Shown piece after piece: positions 48,846 through 61,062 of a stretch of DNA of 64,000 bases (position 1 is the stretch's first letter; every line of letters begins with the position of its first letter). Location: NCBI RefSeq assembly GCF_964204645.1, contig NC_134031.1, positions 3,455,001 to 3,519,000 on the forward strand, read 5' to 3'. The DNA is from Tubulanus polymorphus (Eukaryota; Nemertea; Palaeonemertea; Tubulaniformes; Tubulanidae). Both the position numbers and the translations under genes were made by a program. Below the pieces are notes generated by a model that was not told where the DNA came from, searched no databases, and worked only from the letters and a program-made list of their open reading frames with translations.

Positions 48846-51800
48846 ATGTTTGCTAAATTGAAGAAGAAACTCCATGAAGAAGGAGGTGAAATACCTTCAG
48901 TGTCCGGCACTGGTCCGGGGATAGCCAGTCCCGTCAATAAAGATAGAACCGGTAAGTGACTGCAGCTTAGTTTTCTCATTTATCTTTCAACTGGATTTGG
49001 AAGCGGGTCAACTTGTGCCTTATTAGGTCAACTCATCCCTGTATTAGTTTTGACAAGCTATTCTCTACTTTATAAAACATATTTTTCCAGTTAATAACCC
49101 TTCTAGTGCTGACTAAATTGATACCCTAAAGTGCAAGAGATAATTTGAAAGATTTGAAGAATTCCACCCTAGTGCGTTGCTATACTTACACCCTAGTAAT
49201 GGAGATACCGCTTTGGTATGTCTGCGGGGCTATTACTATAGATAGATATTTCTCAATGTTTGACTGATGCTGACATCTTTCAATAGAGATAAGAACTAAT
49301 TACTAATGATACACTAACGAATAATGTTTTTTTAGGTGTCGGGAGTCGACGAACCCCATCGCCCGGGGTTCTTCGGAAAAATTCAAGATCGACAAGTTTA
49401 CCATCAGTCGCTGTCCATACGACTCCGCCGAAAGAAAAGGTACCTTTCGAAAATATGGCCGCCATCCCTGTGCCAGAGTTCAAATATATCGGCAGATTTG
49501 AAAATACATGGCTTTAATGGGGGTTTTAATCCACTTCTTATCATCAGCAAAGTTTACTTATAGCTGAGTTTGAATTGAGGTTATTGGTTATAAATCGGAT
49601 GGTTACAAAATACAAGTAAAACTAGCTAAAAATTGATTGATGGCCTTTGAATATCATCTGTTATACTTCCTTGTATTTTCAGGGCAAGAAACCGACCGAC
49701 GTACCAACTGCGACCGCGAGTGATATAGATTTAAATTCTACCGAAGATGATGACGCCAGTCTTGAAGCACTAGTCACGTCGTTGGAGAGTCTAACGATTC
49801 CGGAAACAGTTGAGACTCCCGTCGATGAGAGGTCAGCCGATGAGAGGCCAGTTGCTCAGAGGCCAAGTGACGCGAGGCCTGTCGTGGACATTAATACGAA
49901 TATCGATTTCGAGCCGTTAGCCGTTCATAGTAGTAAATCGACTAATTCGATCTCGCAAAATTCATCATCATCATTATCATCATCAGAGTCTACAGTCAGT
50001 AAGAAGGAGGAAATCGTCATTAAAAAGGAGGAAATTGCTGTTAAAAAGCGAGAAACTGCTACTGGTGACCATAAAGAATTCCAAGAGAAAGTTTCATTTC
50101 TTGAGGGACAAATTGAACGCTTGGAACAGTGTTTAGAAGATGAAAAAAGACTTTCTGAACAAAAAATAGTAAGTACCGTCCTCGAAATCGCTCAAAATCC
50201 AGGGTTCTTGCAGATTAAAGAAAATCTGGGATTTTTGGTAAATTTTCCTACGTGGAATATCAGGGATTTCAGAGTGAATCATTCTTGAAAATATGGAAAA
50301 TATCGGGGAATTTGAATATTTGATTCTTGTTATTGCTGGTGTTAAGTGGAACTGGAGATGTGTCAATCAGGGAATTTTTTGTCTAGGGTCGGGGATAATA
50401 CAGTAAATTCTAACAAATTTTGTATTCCCCGATGTGAACTGTAAGAAACTGTAAACCAGACAATTGTTCGATTCAATATCGATGTTTTCTCATCTCAGGC
50501 TAAATTCGAGCTTCAGATTGAGGAAAGTTTCGCGCGGGAACTCGAACGCGAAGAACATTGTAAAAAACTTGAAATACAAAATAATGAATATCAGGTACGG
50601 TGAACGGCCATTTATCTGATGAATTTAAACTACCGTAAAATTTTTGTAAGACATTTTATTTTTTATACCTTCTGATCTTTCTGGTATAGGGTCAGTTATT
50701 AGAAGCTGAAAAGCGAATCCAAGAATTAACTCAGGAACTCGAAGGCCAAAATAAGCAGACGTCAAACGCTTCAGATGAGGTGAATTTCATATATTTTGAA
50801 AGACAGTTCTTGTCGTTGCACTTTTCTATTCTGATCTCTTTTATCTCCGTTTCTATTTTCAAGATACAAACGCTTCAAAAAGATTTGAGTAAAGCGCGTT
50901 TAGAAATCGCGTCAAGTCATCGTTCGACGAAGAAATTCCAAGAAGATCTCGTCAAATTGAATAAAGGTATCGTTTTTATTTTCGCCCAATAGACTTGATG
51001 GCTATACCCATCACGGATAGATAGCCCTCATTGCATCATCAATTCGCATTATTTGATTCATTGAGAATTAGTTCGAAAACGATGATTGATAGAAAGTATT
51101 TTCTTACAAAATGTAAAGTCCCACTAAAAAGATACCGAAATGTTTTCCTCGGCTGATGTTTTCCTGCATTTCAACTACAGTAAAACCTCTATAGTCTGGG
51201 TGGCCACTGACCTTGGAAACCTGGAAAACTCGAGGAATTAGAAAAATCTAAAAAAACAGAAAAATCAGGATTTCGATTAGAAATACATATGCAGGGATTT
51301 GAATCCGATTTGAATACTAGGGCGGGTGTTCTACCATAATTGAGCTGTTGCTATTATCTGAGGTTTCAAATCCCTGCAAGGGAGGATACATGGGAGGACG
51401 ACGCTCCTGGCAGGCTCCACCACAGCATTGAGCGAGTTTGATCATTAAATTAAATGGGGAAAGCAGATCATTAGCTCCTAGTGTTTGTTTTGTTTCTACA
51501 GAAACGGACAGGTTGATGTTGCGCAATGCGGAACTTTCACAACAAGTCGAGCGGTTAAATCAACAGTTGTCCGGCGAACGGCGAGACGCCGAACGAGATT
51601 TAAACGAGAAGCTCGCTGAAGTAGATGCCGTCCAAATCGAGCTGTCTTCCTATAAAGAAAAGGTACCGTTGTAACTTTTTCAAAACATTGTTCCTGCAGT
51701 ACTAGAAAACTTTGGCATTTGAAAAAAATATTTCTGGTGTAAAACATAAGCCTGCTGATTAAATTCCACAAACCGTTATTTTGATCGGTTTTCATCCTGC

Positions 51801-53002
51801 TAGACCTGAGAGATTTCTATTACTATTTCTATTGAGAGAATCTATCATTTTCAGAATTTAAACGAGTTTACTGTAATGTTTGTAACCATGATCCTGGTAG
51901 GCCTAGTGTTCGTAGTCTATATGCCGTATGTTTTTGAATTGAACAGGTGAAACAGTTGGAAGAGGAGAAAGAATACGTAGAGGTTCGAAACGGTGAAATC
52001 AGTCAATTAACCGAACATAAACAACGTATCGAGGAATTAGAATCGCAGATAACTGAGAAAAATAAGGTGCGGACGGTTTGCAATTTTGTTTCACTTTTCG
52101 AGGCAAATTTTGATGATGTTATTTTGTGTGTTTGTTACAGGCAAACAAGATGTTGCAGCAACGTTTGACCGATCTGAAAAAGACTTTACAACGAGAACTG
52201 AAAGTGCAATCGTTACCGAACGATACGTTATCGACGCCACCTATGGAGCGAAGCAACAACTATCACTCGAAACAGCAGACGTCCGTGTTTGATGGTAAAG
52301 ATCAAGGTCGTCCACCTGAACGGACGACTCATAAGTGCACAACCTCGTGTTCGAACGGACGAACATCGAATATGGAGGACGACGTCAATTTTAAATATTT
52401 GAAACACGTGGTGCTAAAATTCATGCTGAGCCGAGAAACGGAGGTGAGCTTTAGTCGTATGCAATAGAATCTTCTTCAAAGTTCACGGTATAGGAAATAA
52501 AAGAGGGTGGAGTGGTTCGCCTGGGTCTGTTCATTCGAATCATTGTTGTACGAGTTGCACAGTTGTGACTTGAGTCCAAAGATGGTCTTTCGGCCTGTCT
52601 AAGGTTAGATGGGTTTGTATAGACCAGCAAAGAGGTAAGCCTGGTCTTGAATCTAAGCCTTGACAGCAGTTGATCCCCCAGTGACCTGTTCCTTCATAAT
52701 CAGAATTAAAGAAACCGCAAACTTATTCATGTAGCCCTGTGTGGGGCGGCTCAGTGGTTCGAGGGATGGAAAATTAATGTTTCTATAAATGATTTGGTTG
52801 TTTAAAAGATCACATCTACGTTGGATTTTCTTAAAATTTCCAGGCTCTTCATCTAGTCAAGGCGATCGCGACATTGCTCAAATTCTCGAAGGACGAAACG
52901 AATCTTATCAAAGAGACTTTGGAATGGAAGACGTCGTGGTTCAAAATAAAACCGCAACTCGGCAAAGGACAGCTGGCGAAGGAAATACCGGCCTCGTATT
53001 AG
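48846..53002 (+). CDS. GOLGA1: Golgin-97, GRIP-domain trans-Golgi tether
   Basis: Golgin-97 is a coiled-coil tether at the trans-Golgi; its GRIP domain binds Arl1-GTP. Ten coding exons join in frame: 48846-48951, 49336-49439, 49683-50168, 50499-50594, 50690-50779, 50864-50966, 51502-51662, 51947-52066, 52141-52443, 52844-53002 (575 aa; human 767). The start MFAKLKKKLHEEGG matches vertebrate golgin-97. A Ser/Pro and acidic low-complexity region spans about 35-190, with an imperfect ADERP/AQRPSDARP repeat. Coiled coil fills about 190-480. The GRIP domain (about 503-560) has VNFKYLKHVVLKFML, with the conserved Tyr at about 508, then ALHLVKAIATLLKFSKDE and KETLEWKTSWF. The ATG lies directly after an acceptor, so a 5' noncoding exon exists upstream. 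The shorter length reflects less coiled coil. Confidence 0.94.
49086..49330. mobile_element. Diverged relative of the TTAA MITE
   Basis: AACCCTTCTAGTGCTGACTA then TTGATACCCTAAAGTGC and GAGATAATTTGAAA follow the same order as in the element at 39,481. The right end is eroded and no TTAA is left there. It lies in GOLGA1 intron 2. Confidence 0.6.
50205..50400. repeat. GGTGGCC/CTGGAAAA repeat, diverged copy
   Basis: In a GOLGA1 intron, CAGGGTTCTTGCAG, AATATCAGGGATTTCAG and ATCAGGGAATTTTTTG recall the copies at 23,805 and 57,240. Another fragment is at 51,199-51,300 (GGTGGCCACTGACCTTGG). Confidence 0.4.
52552..52682. repeat. Dispersed palindromic repeat, family B (copy 3)
   Basis: ACGAGTTGCACAGTTGTGAC opens and CTTGACAGCAGTTGATCCCC closes the unit, with TGGTCTT and TTAGAT(G)GG motifs inside, as in the other family B copies. 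It lies in the last GOLGA1 intron. Confidence 0.45.
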
Positions 53003-54136
53003 CTGCGCGAAAAATCAATTTGTTTTACGGATATCTGTCTAAAATCAAAATGCCACGTCCGAGGATGGCACCTGCGATAACTGATCATTTGAAATACAGT
53101 TTTTAATAGAAAACTTAGTCTTCATTTCATTTGAATGATTTGAAGAATGAGAATGAAATTCATAATGAATGATTTTTGTCATCCTTAATATGCAGTAGAT
53201 GATTGAAAGATTTCAGAATGAAAGCTTTTATTCTAAATACAATAGAAAAACCATAAAAACAACTATGTATTGCACTCGCCCACTAGCTTTAAGGATATAT
53301 TGCACATTTTCTGACGAAGGGACGGCATTAAGATAATAAAATGCTTATTATTGCTTAATTAAAAAGTTATTCAATTCTCTTATTGAAAACGTAAGCAGGG
53401 TTTGGCTCAATTATTGTGTTGTCGAATTGAAATATATCGAGGTACAATTGGTACAAAGCATATTGCGTAAAATTTCATAACCTTCAATTAGTTTATGTCG
53501 ACATGATTTTGCTATTATGAATGGCTCAAAAAATGGACAGTGGAACCTCGTTAATATGAATCTTGTGGGTAAAAGTGACATTGTCGTGTCAAATGGGTTT
53601 CGTATTATCCAAAGCTTGATTGATATAGATATGTTAGCTTTAAGACATACTGGAAAATATTCAGTTTCGTCTTAAACAGAATTGTATCAATGAGGTTCAA
53701 TCAACTGTATTTCAAAACTATGTTAAGGCTGTTGTCCGAATTTTTCAAGTCACAAATACGGAGAGTTTAGCGTTTTATTTCGGGAATATTTCATGTCGGA
53801 AGATGATGATGTGTTGGTAAAACTGTAAAAGGGATGACTATTTTTGGTGTTTATTATTAAGTTGTTTTGTATCGTTACGAGAGGGGGTGATATAGTCATA
53901 TATCAGTCATAATACTGTTGGGGTTTATATCTACTGAACGCGTTAAAACTTATCGGACATTTTTATCGAAACAGGCTCGGGTAACGTTAATGGCTTTATT
54001 TATTTATTTGAAAAATCCGATTTTAAAACGTCAACTATCGTCGTACTGTGGCAAGCGGGGTTTTCGGAATAGACTATTGTAATATATGATTTTATGTATC
54101 TGATGCTCTTGTATTTAATGTATATTTGTTTGTGTA

Positions 54137-54147
54137 AATAAAATAAA
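54137..54147 (+). terminator. GOLGA1 polyadenylation signal
   Basis: Overlapping AATAAAATAAA is followed by T-rich sequence, 1.1 kb after the stop. Confidence 0.5.
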
Positions 54148-54486
54148 GTATTAAGTTTTAAAATTCCATCTTTATTCGATGAGTATTGGTATTGCCATTT
54201 CCTCCATTCTTGTCTCTTCTGGAACTGGTTAATTATCAACCAAAATTCTGTATTATTCCACCTTGAGTACAGTCCACCCTGCGTGCCTTGGATCTTGTGG
54301 GACCATTCTCCCATGTTGGTAATTTCAATCATTGTATTGGCCAATGGTTTACAACCATAGAATCTTCAAACAATCTGACTGTCATTGAAAATGAGAAGGT
54401 GGCCTCAAGTTACTGATCATAATTTTGAAAACGGGACAAATTAAAGTAAATAGGATAACAATGAATGATACATCTGACTGATAATA

Positions 54487-54492
54487 TTTATT
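54487..54492 (-). terminator. KLHL20 polyadenylation signal
   Basis: The minus strand reads AATAAA here, 1.7 kb after the KLHL20 stop, implying a long 3' UTR. Confidence 0.4.
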
Positions 54493-56146
54493 ATTTACAT
54501 TAAGTCAATTATTTATTGTAAAACAAGGTGGCTAGCGTCAATCTTACATCGACGGCACCTCAAACATTCATTTTGCAGGAACCAAAGCAAAATTGTTAAA
54601 AATAAATAAATATCTGATAAAGCAATGTACAAGAATAAAGTGAATATTAAGTCTGAATACGTTTAGACTAAAGATGAATCGATAAGTTTTCTATAAAATA
54701 TTTACAAACAAACATCGATTAAAAGGGATCATCCATTAAATGTAATAAATTTCATTAGGCATAATAGACATTTTAGACACAAATCCCCTGGCTAGTGTTC
54801 TCAAAAAATGGACGATCCCCATTACTGAAATAGAAATAATGCCCGTGATATCACAGCGCATTATGTTGACCCTCATCGTCCATCAAGCAGCTTACAGAAG
54901 TTAAACCTTTAACTGATGAGTATTTTTCAGCCTGCAACTTATTTTTGACCGAGCAAGGGGAAAAAATTATGACTCAATAAGTCAGTAAGTATGAGGTATT
55001 ACCCAAAAAAGTATCGGTATAGATATTCCAATAGCTCTTCCCAAGCTTTCCAATGATAGCAAATTGGCCAATTCGGGGTAGTCACCTACAGGGCCCTTGG
55101 TCATCCAGATCATCGGGCCAGCTCACAGGAAAATGAGCTAGAATGTTTCACAGAAATCAATACCTGATTATTCAAGTGATTACACCTGACCTAGGTATTC
55201 AAATTGATCGCTAGCTACTTTTGCAGGTGTAAGGATTATAGGCTTCATACTTCCATTAGTTGCTCGATAGCATACGTAATATGTATTCTCTAAACAATCT
55301 AAATATTTTTGAACAACTTACATAAGATCACAATTGCGAATTATCAAAGATGTATCATGTACAACTCAGTAGAATATTTGGGATATGATAAATCTTTTCT
55401 TTCTTTTGATAACATTATTGATTTTCGTATAAACAATTCAGTGATTTAAGACTAGATGAATGAATAACTACGTCGTGTGTGCACCGTAAGTCAAATTCAT
55501 TGGAATCCGATCATTTTCATGTCCAATTCAATCCAATCATCGGCTTGAATTTAAGGTCTAATTGTTCGATTTGTTATATACATGTAGTCATAATGACCGA
55601 TCAAATATGCAAATTAAGAGTCTTCAAAATGCTATCGCCACTCTGATCGGTGCAAATACGAGGCATTTCCGCAAATCAACCAATGGGAATTGATAACACT
55701 TGGTAACTGAGGACTCAAGTTCTCTAGTGTGCATTTAGACAATGATGCCGGATTTCTTCTAAAATTCAAAAACTTCTCAAATTCTATTAACGATGAAGGA
55801 AAATAAACCACGAAGTTCAATCCGAGTTTATCAAGAGACGGGATTTGCCTAATGTTTTGCGTGGCAGGCTAAAAATCTAGACAAAATCTTAATCAAAAAT
55901 GAATAAATTTTGATTGATAAGTCCTATTGATAGGCATGCCATCTACTGGCCGAGTGGGGTCTTCATTCACGTAACCGATTGTTGGGATCAGGATCCAACT
56001 TATCATAGGTACTTAATCATACAATCTCAATCTAAATTTTTTGCAAATCCATCACATTCCGTCGAATTCGTCAGAAAGTATTCCATTGCAGATTAGCAGT
56101 CGTTCGTTTTCTATTCAAATATCATGATATTCTTTCCTCCTATATG

Positions 56147-56177
56147 ATGACGATGACGATGATGACGATGATAAATC
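56147..56177. repeat. ATG/ACG trinucleotide run beside the KLHL20 stop
   Basis: GATGACGATG units run for about 30 bases within 10-40 bases after the stop on the minus strand, in the 3' UTR. Confidence 0.8.
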
Positions 56178-56183
56178 CGTCTG

Positions 56184-59100
56184 CTACCACAGATGAGCCT
56201 CGTGTTGCGGCATACGCACGACGCCGACTCCGCCCCCTAAACGACGGTAATTCATTCCACCATACAGTTTCCAGCAGTTCTGCTCCGGGTCGTAGACCTC
56301 GATCGTTTTTAAATACGTCGTACCGTCGAATCCACCGATCGCCATTAACTGTCCGTTGACGACGGCTAAACCAACCTACAGAAAACAGAGGAAAATATTA
56401 TAGCAGTTTAGATTTGTCTTTTATTCAAATAATCATATCTCTGCACAGGGGAGGTTCTTGGAGAATCCGAAAGCAGGGGTCCAAATGCAAATGGATAAAG
56501 CAGCCATGTAAAAGGTCAAGTTGGATCCACCCTTGGTGTTAGATATTTTTGAAGAAATACATCCGGAAAGATGCGATATACGAGGATTTGCAAATTTTTA
56601 GGCTTCAATGAATTCTGTTTAGGTGAAAAGGGCATTCCGGTTTATCAATCATATAACGTACCCCACTTCTACGCGAAGTCATCGCGACCACCGGCTGCCA
56701 GGTATTAGTGTTCGGATTGTATCGTTCGGCGCTGCTCAGTTCAGTGGCGTCGTCGCGGCCGCCGACCGCGTAGATCATATTGTTGTAAACGGCGACGCCG
56801 AGATGTTTCCTACGAGTTCCCATCGGTGCCATCGCGCTCCATCGGTTTGCTCGCGGGTCGTATTTTTCCACTGAAATTTGAAGAAGAAATATCTTTAAGA
56901 CGCAGCATCATCTTTGGATCAGTTTTTCATGTTTTTTCATATAACTTAATTTGATTGGATCTCCAGAAGCCAGAGAGTACCGAATTTATTCAAAATCATG
57001 AAAATATTGGAAAAATATAATGCAATAATAATTTTACCCGTATTGAGTGGAGATGTACCATCACTTCCACCTACAGCGTATAGATATCCACCTAAAACGG
57101 CGACGCCCACCCCTAATCGTCTGGTACTCATCGATGAAACCTTCGTCCAACGATTCGTCTGTGGATCATATCTGAATACAGCAAACAGTCGTTAAACTTT
57201 ATGAAGATGAAACAAATAATCAAAACTGTCCTTGAGATTCTTCTAAAAGGGTTCTTACAGATCAGAGAATCCCTGACCCTTGACGAAAATTCCCTGATTA
57301 GACTATCAATATCCTCAGCAGGGACTTCTCAAGAGGTTTCTTGTGTCTCTCATCACCCACAAGAACAAGGCACCAAAAATTCAAGTTCCTCGATTTTCAA
57401 GAAGTCGGAATGAATTGCCTGATTTTTCCGGCAGGGAAAAATAAATCTGGAATTCCATGATTTCCCCCGATCAGTAAGAACCCTGTAAAACCTCATTGAA
57501 CGCAGTAGTTTTGAGAATACCTTTCGACGAAGTTCAAACACGATACTCCATCTTGTCCTCCGACGGCGTACATATACCCATCGAGCACGGCTACTCCGAC
57601 GCTAGTACGACAAGAACTGGTTGGAGCGACATCACTGCTCCATTGATTTGTTTGTGGGTCGTATCTACAAACGGTAATATATTCATAGTTTTAGTTTTGA
57701 AACAAACCAAATTCAGCAATCATATCCCCTACGAAGTGAATAATATTTCTAAAAGATATTTTTCTAACCTGTAAATTTTCTGATAACCACAAAGAAATCA
57801 CCATAACGTCATACCTAAACCAAGGGCCCAGTTGCAAAGTCATGACTTAAGTTCAAAAGTGGTCTTAAATAAGACTCTGAATAATTTGTTAGATTAACTA
57901 TAGAACTAAGTTGGTTTTAGACTGGTTGCCAATTGCGGTAAGATGTATGCGAACAAATATTTCAGTCAATGAGGGTACTGGTAAGGGTAATGATGCCCTA
58001 GACACCCTACTATACTTAAAGATAATTAAATCAAAATTTAAAAGGAAAATTATTGAATATAAACTCCAAGTTCTATGGCTCTAAAAACCAACCATTTGGT
58101 ACTAGAAATTATTTGACAGATAGATGATTGGTTTTACATGATAGTGGGCCCCTTCAAGAAAATCAATTACCTTTCAATACTATTGAGATATGATTGTCCA
58201 TCATGGCCTCCAACGGCGTATAATAAATCATTGAGAACAGCAACGCCAACGCCACAACGCCGCTTGCTCATCGGCGCTACCATACGCCACTCATTCGACT
58301 GTGGATCATACCGCTCAACGCTGGATATGGCATCTCCGCTGCACCAACCACCGACTACAGAAATAATTAGTAAAAATATTCATCTTCAAATAACGGTAAT
58401 CAAATAGGTTTTAATAATGAAACTGTTTTTACAGGTACAGCAGTTTTGATTTGGGCTAAATCCTATATGAAAACTCAATTCTTTAGTTTTGAGATTTATC
58501 AAATAGCAGTTAAAGTTTTTTAACCCAGTTGCATAATAGTGTTACACCTTCTTGATAAACTGATCCCGGCGTCGATTGGACTGAATTTAGTCAATTTTAC
58601 CTAAACTGGACCCAATGTAATTTTCGAAAAATACCCACCGGCGAACAGCACCTCTCCACAGCGAATCGGCTTACGCGGACGAGTACGCGGTCCTTGCATT
58701 AGAGGGCGCTCTTGCGGTAGCAGCAAGTAGTTCTTGGCTTCGTCGACCAAATCGCGACACGATTCGTCACTTTTCACGAGTAAATCCGAACCGACCGTGC
58801 CGACTAAAAACTTCGGACTCATCAGCGGCAGACGGACGTGTTGTAATACCTGTAAATGTAGAAACCTTCATTAATATCGTGTTTACACCAAACTGTCTCC
58901 ACAGGATCCCTCTAAAGATCAGTCATTCCTGGATAAGTAGCTTTCAAGGAGTTTTCAGTAAAATCAGCAGAAAATTTCAAATTCTGAGAAGTGTCTGCAT
59001 CACTTTCATATACAGGGTACCAATTATTGTAGACTCCCCCTAAATTGGTAATGTCCCTCTCAGTAAACCATTCATTCGGTGGTTTTTAAGCATATTCTTA

Positions 59101-61062
59101 TCCTTTACACTACTTAAACCGGTATTCTTATTTGGTCGTTGCCTAATTGGATAAAAAGAATCCAGGCCCCAACAGCACAGAATTAGGCGTAGTTACTCCA
59201 TATAACAAAAACCATTTCTAAAATTCCACAACAGACAGTGTTTAATCAAGATTGACACGGGCACAACCTGCTCCTCAGAAAATTCTATGCGCTAGTGTAC
59301 TAGCATAGTTCATTACCTATTTATACACCGCACTGCAGTGTAGACGAACTGAAACATTGTTGTACAAATATGACTCATTCCAATGAGGCCAAATAGATCT
59401 AAGGTGATTCAAATGGCAAAACTTACGGTGGGTAAATTTGGCCGACGTTCTTGTATACTGAATTTCACCCAGGCCATCACAGCGTTATAGACTTGTTCTT
59501 CGTTGCGTACATTCAACTCTTCGCTGGAGATGATATCGACGAGTTGATTCACCGGCAATAACATGAATTCTTCACTTTCCATCACCTGAAAATAAACCCA
59601 CGAAAAAATTTACGGTAGATGTTACAACCGGCAGAATAGGTACATTGGTGATAATGATCAGTGAATCCGGAATACCCTTGAATTATGATATTCTCAGTTA
59701 GCCTATTGACTTGAAACATTTTTTCCTGGGTCCAGTTCCACAGTTCTCAGATTTGACTCTAGAGTTAACTCATTGAAAATGAACTAACTTTAACTCAGAG
59801 TTAACTCTAACTCACAACGGGTGGAACCGAGTCCTGTTTCTCGTAAAGCACACGACGCAGGGAAACATATTTCTGGTTAATGATGAAAACCCATTGTTGA
59901 TGATTTAACAATTTATGCTCTGACAGTTTTGAGGTTTTAACTAAATTTCATCATCAGAGAAACGAAAATCCTAATTTTCATCATTTTCATTTTTCTGATG
60001 ATGAAATTTAGTCAAAACTGTCGAGATAAACTGTTAGGCTATATCAACAACTGTGGGTTTGTTCATCAACACTGGAATAGTAGAATGATGACCACACTCA
60101 AACGTGGTGAACGGATAATAAGATAAAATCCCACTATTTACAGATTAAAAGAATTTAAAAGCCAGAATTTATTTATTAAATCTAAAATATTTAAAAGACA
60201 CGACGTTTCGATCTCACCTTAGAGATCATCGTCATCACACCTGACGATGATCTCTAGGGTGAGAACGAAACGTCGTGTCTTTTAAATATTTTAGATTATA
60301 TAAATAAATTCTGGTTTTTAAATTCTTTTAATCTGTAAATAGTGGGATTTTATCTTATTACTGGAATAGTGATATCAATAAACAAGTTTCTGATTTTCCC
60401 TGGGTCATACCGTAACTGAAACAGACTTGAGATTTTATTAACGACCGATTTCAAGTGATTCTCACCTCCTGAAAGTTATGCTGAGTAAATTTATCTGCGA
60501 TTCTCAGAAGGTCTCGGCAGGCGTGCGTATCGGCAAACGCCCGGATACCTAGACAATTCGACGGGTCTAACTGTCGTTTGAGAAACTCGCAGCAGACATC
60601 TTGAATTTCGGCGAGTTGTAACAAACACGCGGCCGGCAACAACGTCTGTACGTTACTCTCCTCGACGATGATGTTGCAGGTGTAACAAAAATCGATCAGT
60701 AATTCCATGGCGAGTTCGTCGATGTCGCGAATCGTGACCTCCGTTTGTCGGCTCTCGGCGAGCTCGCCGGTGAACATCGCGTGGAAATACGGACTGCACG
60801 CCGACAGTATGACACGATGCGCGAATATCTTACGCTGTCCGACGACGAGCACGACGTCGCACAGTTCTCGGTGTTTACGCAGCACGCTGATCGCGTCGAG
60901 CATGTGACGCGGGTGTTTTTCCGATGTGTACGCGAGTCGCGCCGGCGACGCCGGGTCGGACGACGGCGATGAAGTGATCATCGTAAGCGATGGTTCGATC
61001 ATTTTATCTCGGAACGGACGAGTCGAAAATAAACTCCTTTTTTGTTTATCAATTCCGTTCAT
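56184..61062 (-). CDS. KLHL20: Kelch-like protein 20 (Cullin-3 substrate adaptor)
   Basis: KLHL20 is the BTB-Kelch adaptor of a Cullin-3 ubiquitin ligase, acting on DAPK1, PML and, at the trans-Golgi, coronin 7; the fly orthologue is diablo. Exons (descending): 61062-60466, 59585-59427, 58849-58639, 58354-58171, 57664-57521, 57171-57038, 56870-56662, 56375-56184. They give 609 residues, the same length as human. The BTB domain (about 60-170) has [25 protein letters not shown] and [18 protein letters not shown] follows with [16 protein letters not shown] and [11 protein letters not shown]. From about 305, six Kelch repeats carry [62 protein letters not shown] and [12 protein letters not shown]. 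The N-terminal 45 residues are less conserved. All junctions are in phase. Confidence 0.97.
57240..57490. repeat. GGTGGCC/CTGGAAAA repeat, inverted diverged copy
   Basis: GGGTTCTTACAGATCAGAGA, AATTCCCTGATTAGAC and TGATTTTTCCGG lie in reverse relation to the other copies, and AGTAAGAACCC closes the unit as the inverse of its start. KLHL20 intron. Confidence 0.4.
57823..57930. repeat. Dispersed palindromic repeat, family B (copy 4)
   Basis: GGGCCCAGTTGCAAAGTCAT, AAGTTCAAAAGTGGTCTTAA, GTTAGATTAACTATAGAACT and TTTAGACTGGTTGCC repeat the family B order seen at 36,977. KLHL20 intron. Confidence 0.65.
59728..59835. repeat. Dispersed palindromic repeat, family A (copy 4)
   Basis: GGGTCCAGTTCCACAG opens and GGGTGGAACCGAGTCC closes; AGAGTTAACTC occurs in both halves. 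KLHL20 intron 1, just before two larger hairpins. Confidence 0.7.
59906..60035. repeat. Imperfect palindrome in KLHL20 intron 1
   Basis: CAGTTTTGAGGTTTTAACTA then AATTTCATCATCAGA on the left is mirrored by TCTGATGATGAAATTTAG and TCAAAACTG on the right. The arms are about 55 bases with a loop of about 20. Confidence 0.7.
60117..60360. mobile_element. Long palindrome with hammerhead-like motifs in both arms
   Basis: Two arms of about 115 bases are nearly complementary, from AATAAGATAAAATCCCAC to GTGGGATTTTATCTTATT. Next to the centre each arm has a hammerhead-ribozyme-like order: on the plus strand CTGACGA (60241-60247), a short GATCTC/GAGAAC stem with one mismatch, then GAAAC (60267-60271). 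On the minus strand TGACGA (60234-60229), a perfect GATCTC/GAGATC stem, then GAAAC (60209-60205). Hammerhead motifs of this kind are known in Penelope-like retroelement repeats. An extra T precedes stem II and I see no clear cleavage-site helix, so activity is unproven. Confidence 0.6.

Larger units (their letters stand above)
53003..56183. other. Convergent 3' region of GOLGA1 and KLHL20
   Basis: AT-rich noncoding sequence. Opposed poly(A) signals at 54,137 (+) and 54,487 (-) suggest the two transcripts end within about 350 bases of each other. A minus-strand frame at 54,000-54,344 overlaps this zone, but has no splice context or recognisable domain. Confidence 0.55.

Noticed and set aside
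54000..54344. 114-codon minus-strand frame in the GOLGA1/KLHL20 convergence zone
   Set aside because: It overlaps the likely GOLGA1 poly(A) site, has no domain or splice signals, and its composition fits chance in AT-rich DNA.
60060..60130. Rho-independent-type terminator reading of the hairpins
   Set aside because: This is a eukaryotic intron, and the hairpins are transposon arms.
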